Part shown: positions 63,958 through 64,000 of the stretch, in pieces
Numbering within the stretch: the stretch's first letter is position 1
Layout of the letters: every line of letters starts with the position of its first letter
DNA from: Whitmania pigra
Taxonomy: Eukaryota > Annelida > Clitellata > Hirudinida > Haemopidae
NCBI GenBank assembly: GCA_021613335.1
Contig: JAJTWR010000245.1
Span: 362,501-426,500 of the forward strand
Reading direction: 5' to 3'
Length of the DNA: 64,000 bases
Made by a program: the position numbers and the translations under genes
The notes under the pieces: generated by a model
Seen by the model: only the letters and a program-made list of their open reading frames with translations
Database searches by the model: none
Told to the model about the DNA's origin: nothing

Positions 63958-64000
63958 CGCTTGTGCAAACAGTGATACGACAGTCGAACAACTGTAATCT

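Overview
The window is AT-rich, intron-bearing nuclear DNA from an invertebrate animal. The evidence is short spliced exons with GT-AG (and two GC-AG) introns, metazoan gene families (sex-peptide/MIP-type GPCR, PKA-like AGC kinases, M13 neprilysin-like protein, proteasome beta2 subunit), a 309-bp-LTR retroelement with a tRNA-Leu primer site, and long (AAT)n and (AAC)n arrays. The receptor type suggests a protostome, but I cannot name the species. All gene models come from reading splice sites and reading frames by eye.

Region 1 (about 1-16.4 kb) is a tandem cluster of very small secreted cysteine-rich peptide genes. Seven are intact on the minus strand, one is intact but inverted on the plus strand, one is cut by the window edge, and several decayed copies lie between them. 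Each has a signal-peptide exon, a short exon with the first two cysteines, an exon with the last four (order C-C-C-C-CC) and, in several copies, a tiny terminal exon. Most share one upstream promoter motif. A young gag-only LTR element (2342-4253), a decayed DNA transposon (7486-8875) and an RTE/SINE-like repeat (9829-10402) are inserted in the cluster. A compact heat-shock-type promoter lies at 15.1-15.2 kb.

Region 2 (16.4-22.8 kb) is mostly non-coding, with (ATATT)n, (AAT)n and (CAT)n arrays. Region 3 (22.87-24.83 kb) holds a complete two-exon GPCR of the sex-peptide/myoinhibitory-peptide receptor type. Region 4 (24.8-29.9 kb) shows no convincing gene.

Region 5 (29.9-35.7 kb, minus strand) is a multi-exon PKA-catalytic-like kinase with a complete AGC tail. 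A 202-bp foldback transposon and several microsatellites sit in its 5' introns. Region 6 (35.7-49.6 kb) is repeat-rich, with one stop-interrupted coding-like segment (41859-42077) and a 42-bp tandem repeat.

Region 7 (49.7-64 kb) is gene-dense. A second PKA-like kinase (plus) converges on a divergent proteasome beta2-like gene (minus). That gene is divergently paired, about 0.4 kb head to head, with an 18-exon secreted M13-family gene (plus) whose zinc-binding motif is destroyed. A third PKA-like kinase (plus) starts at 62.1 kb and runs off the right edge. The three kinases share intron positions, so they are paralogues of a local expansion. The main themes are local duplication of small secreted peptides and of AGC kinases, and loss of catalytic residues in the M13 copy.
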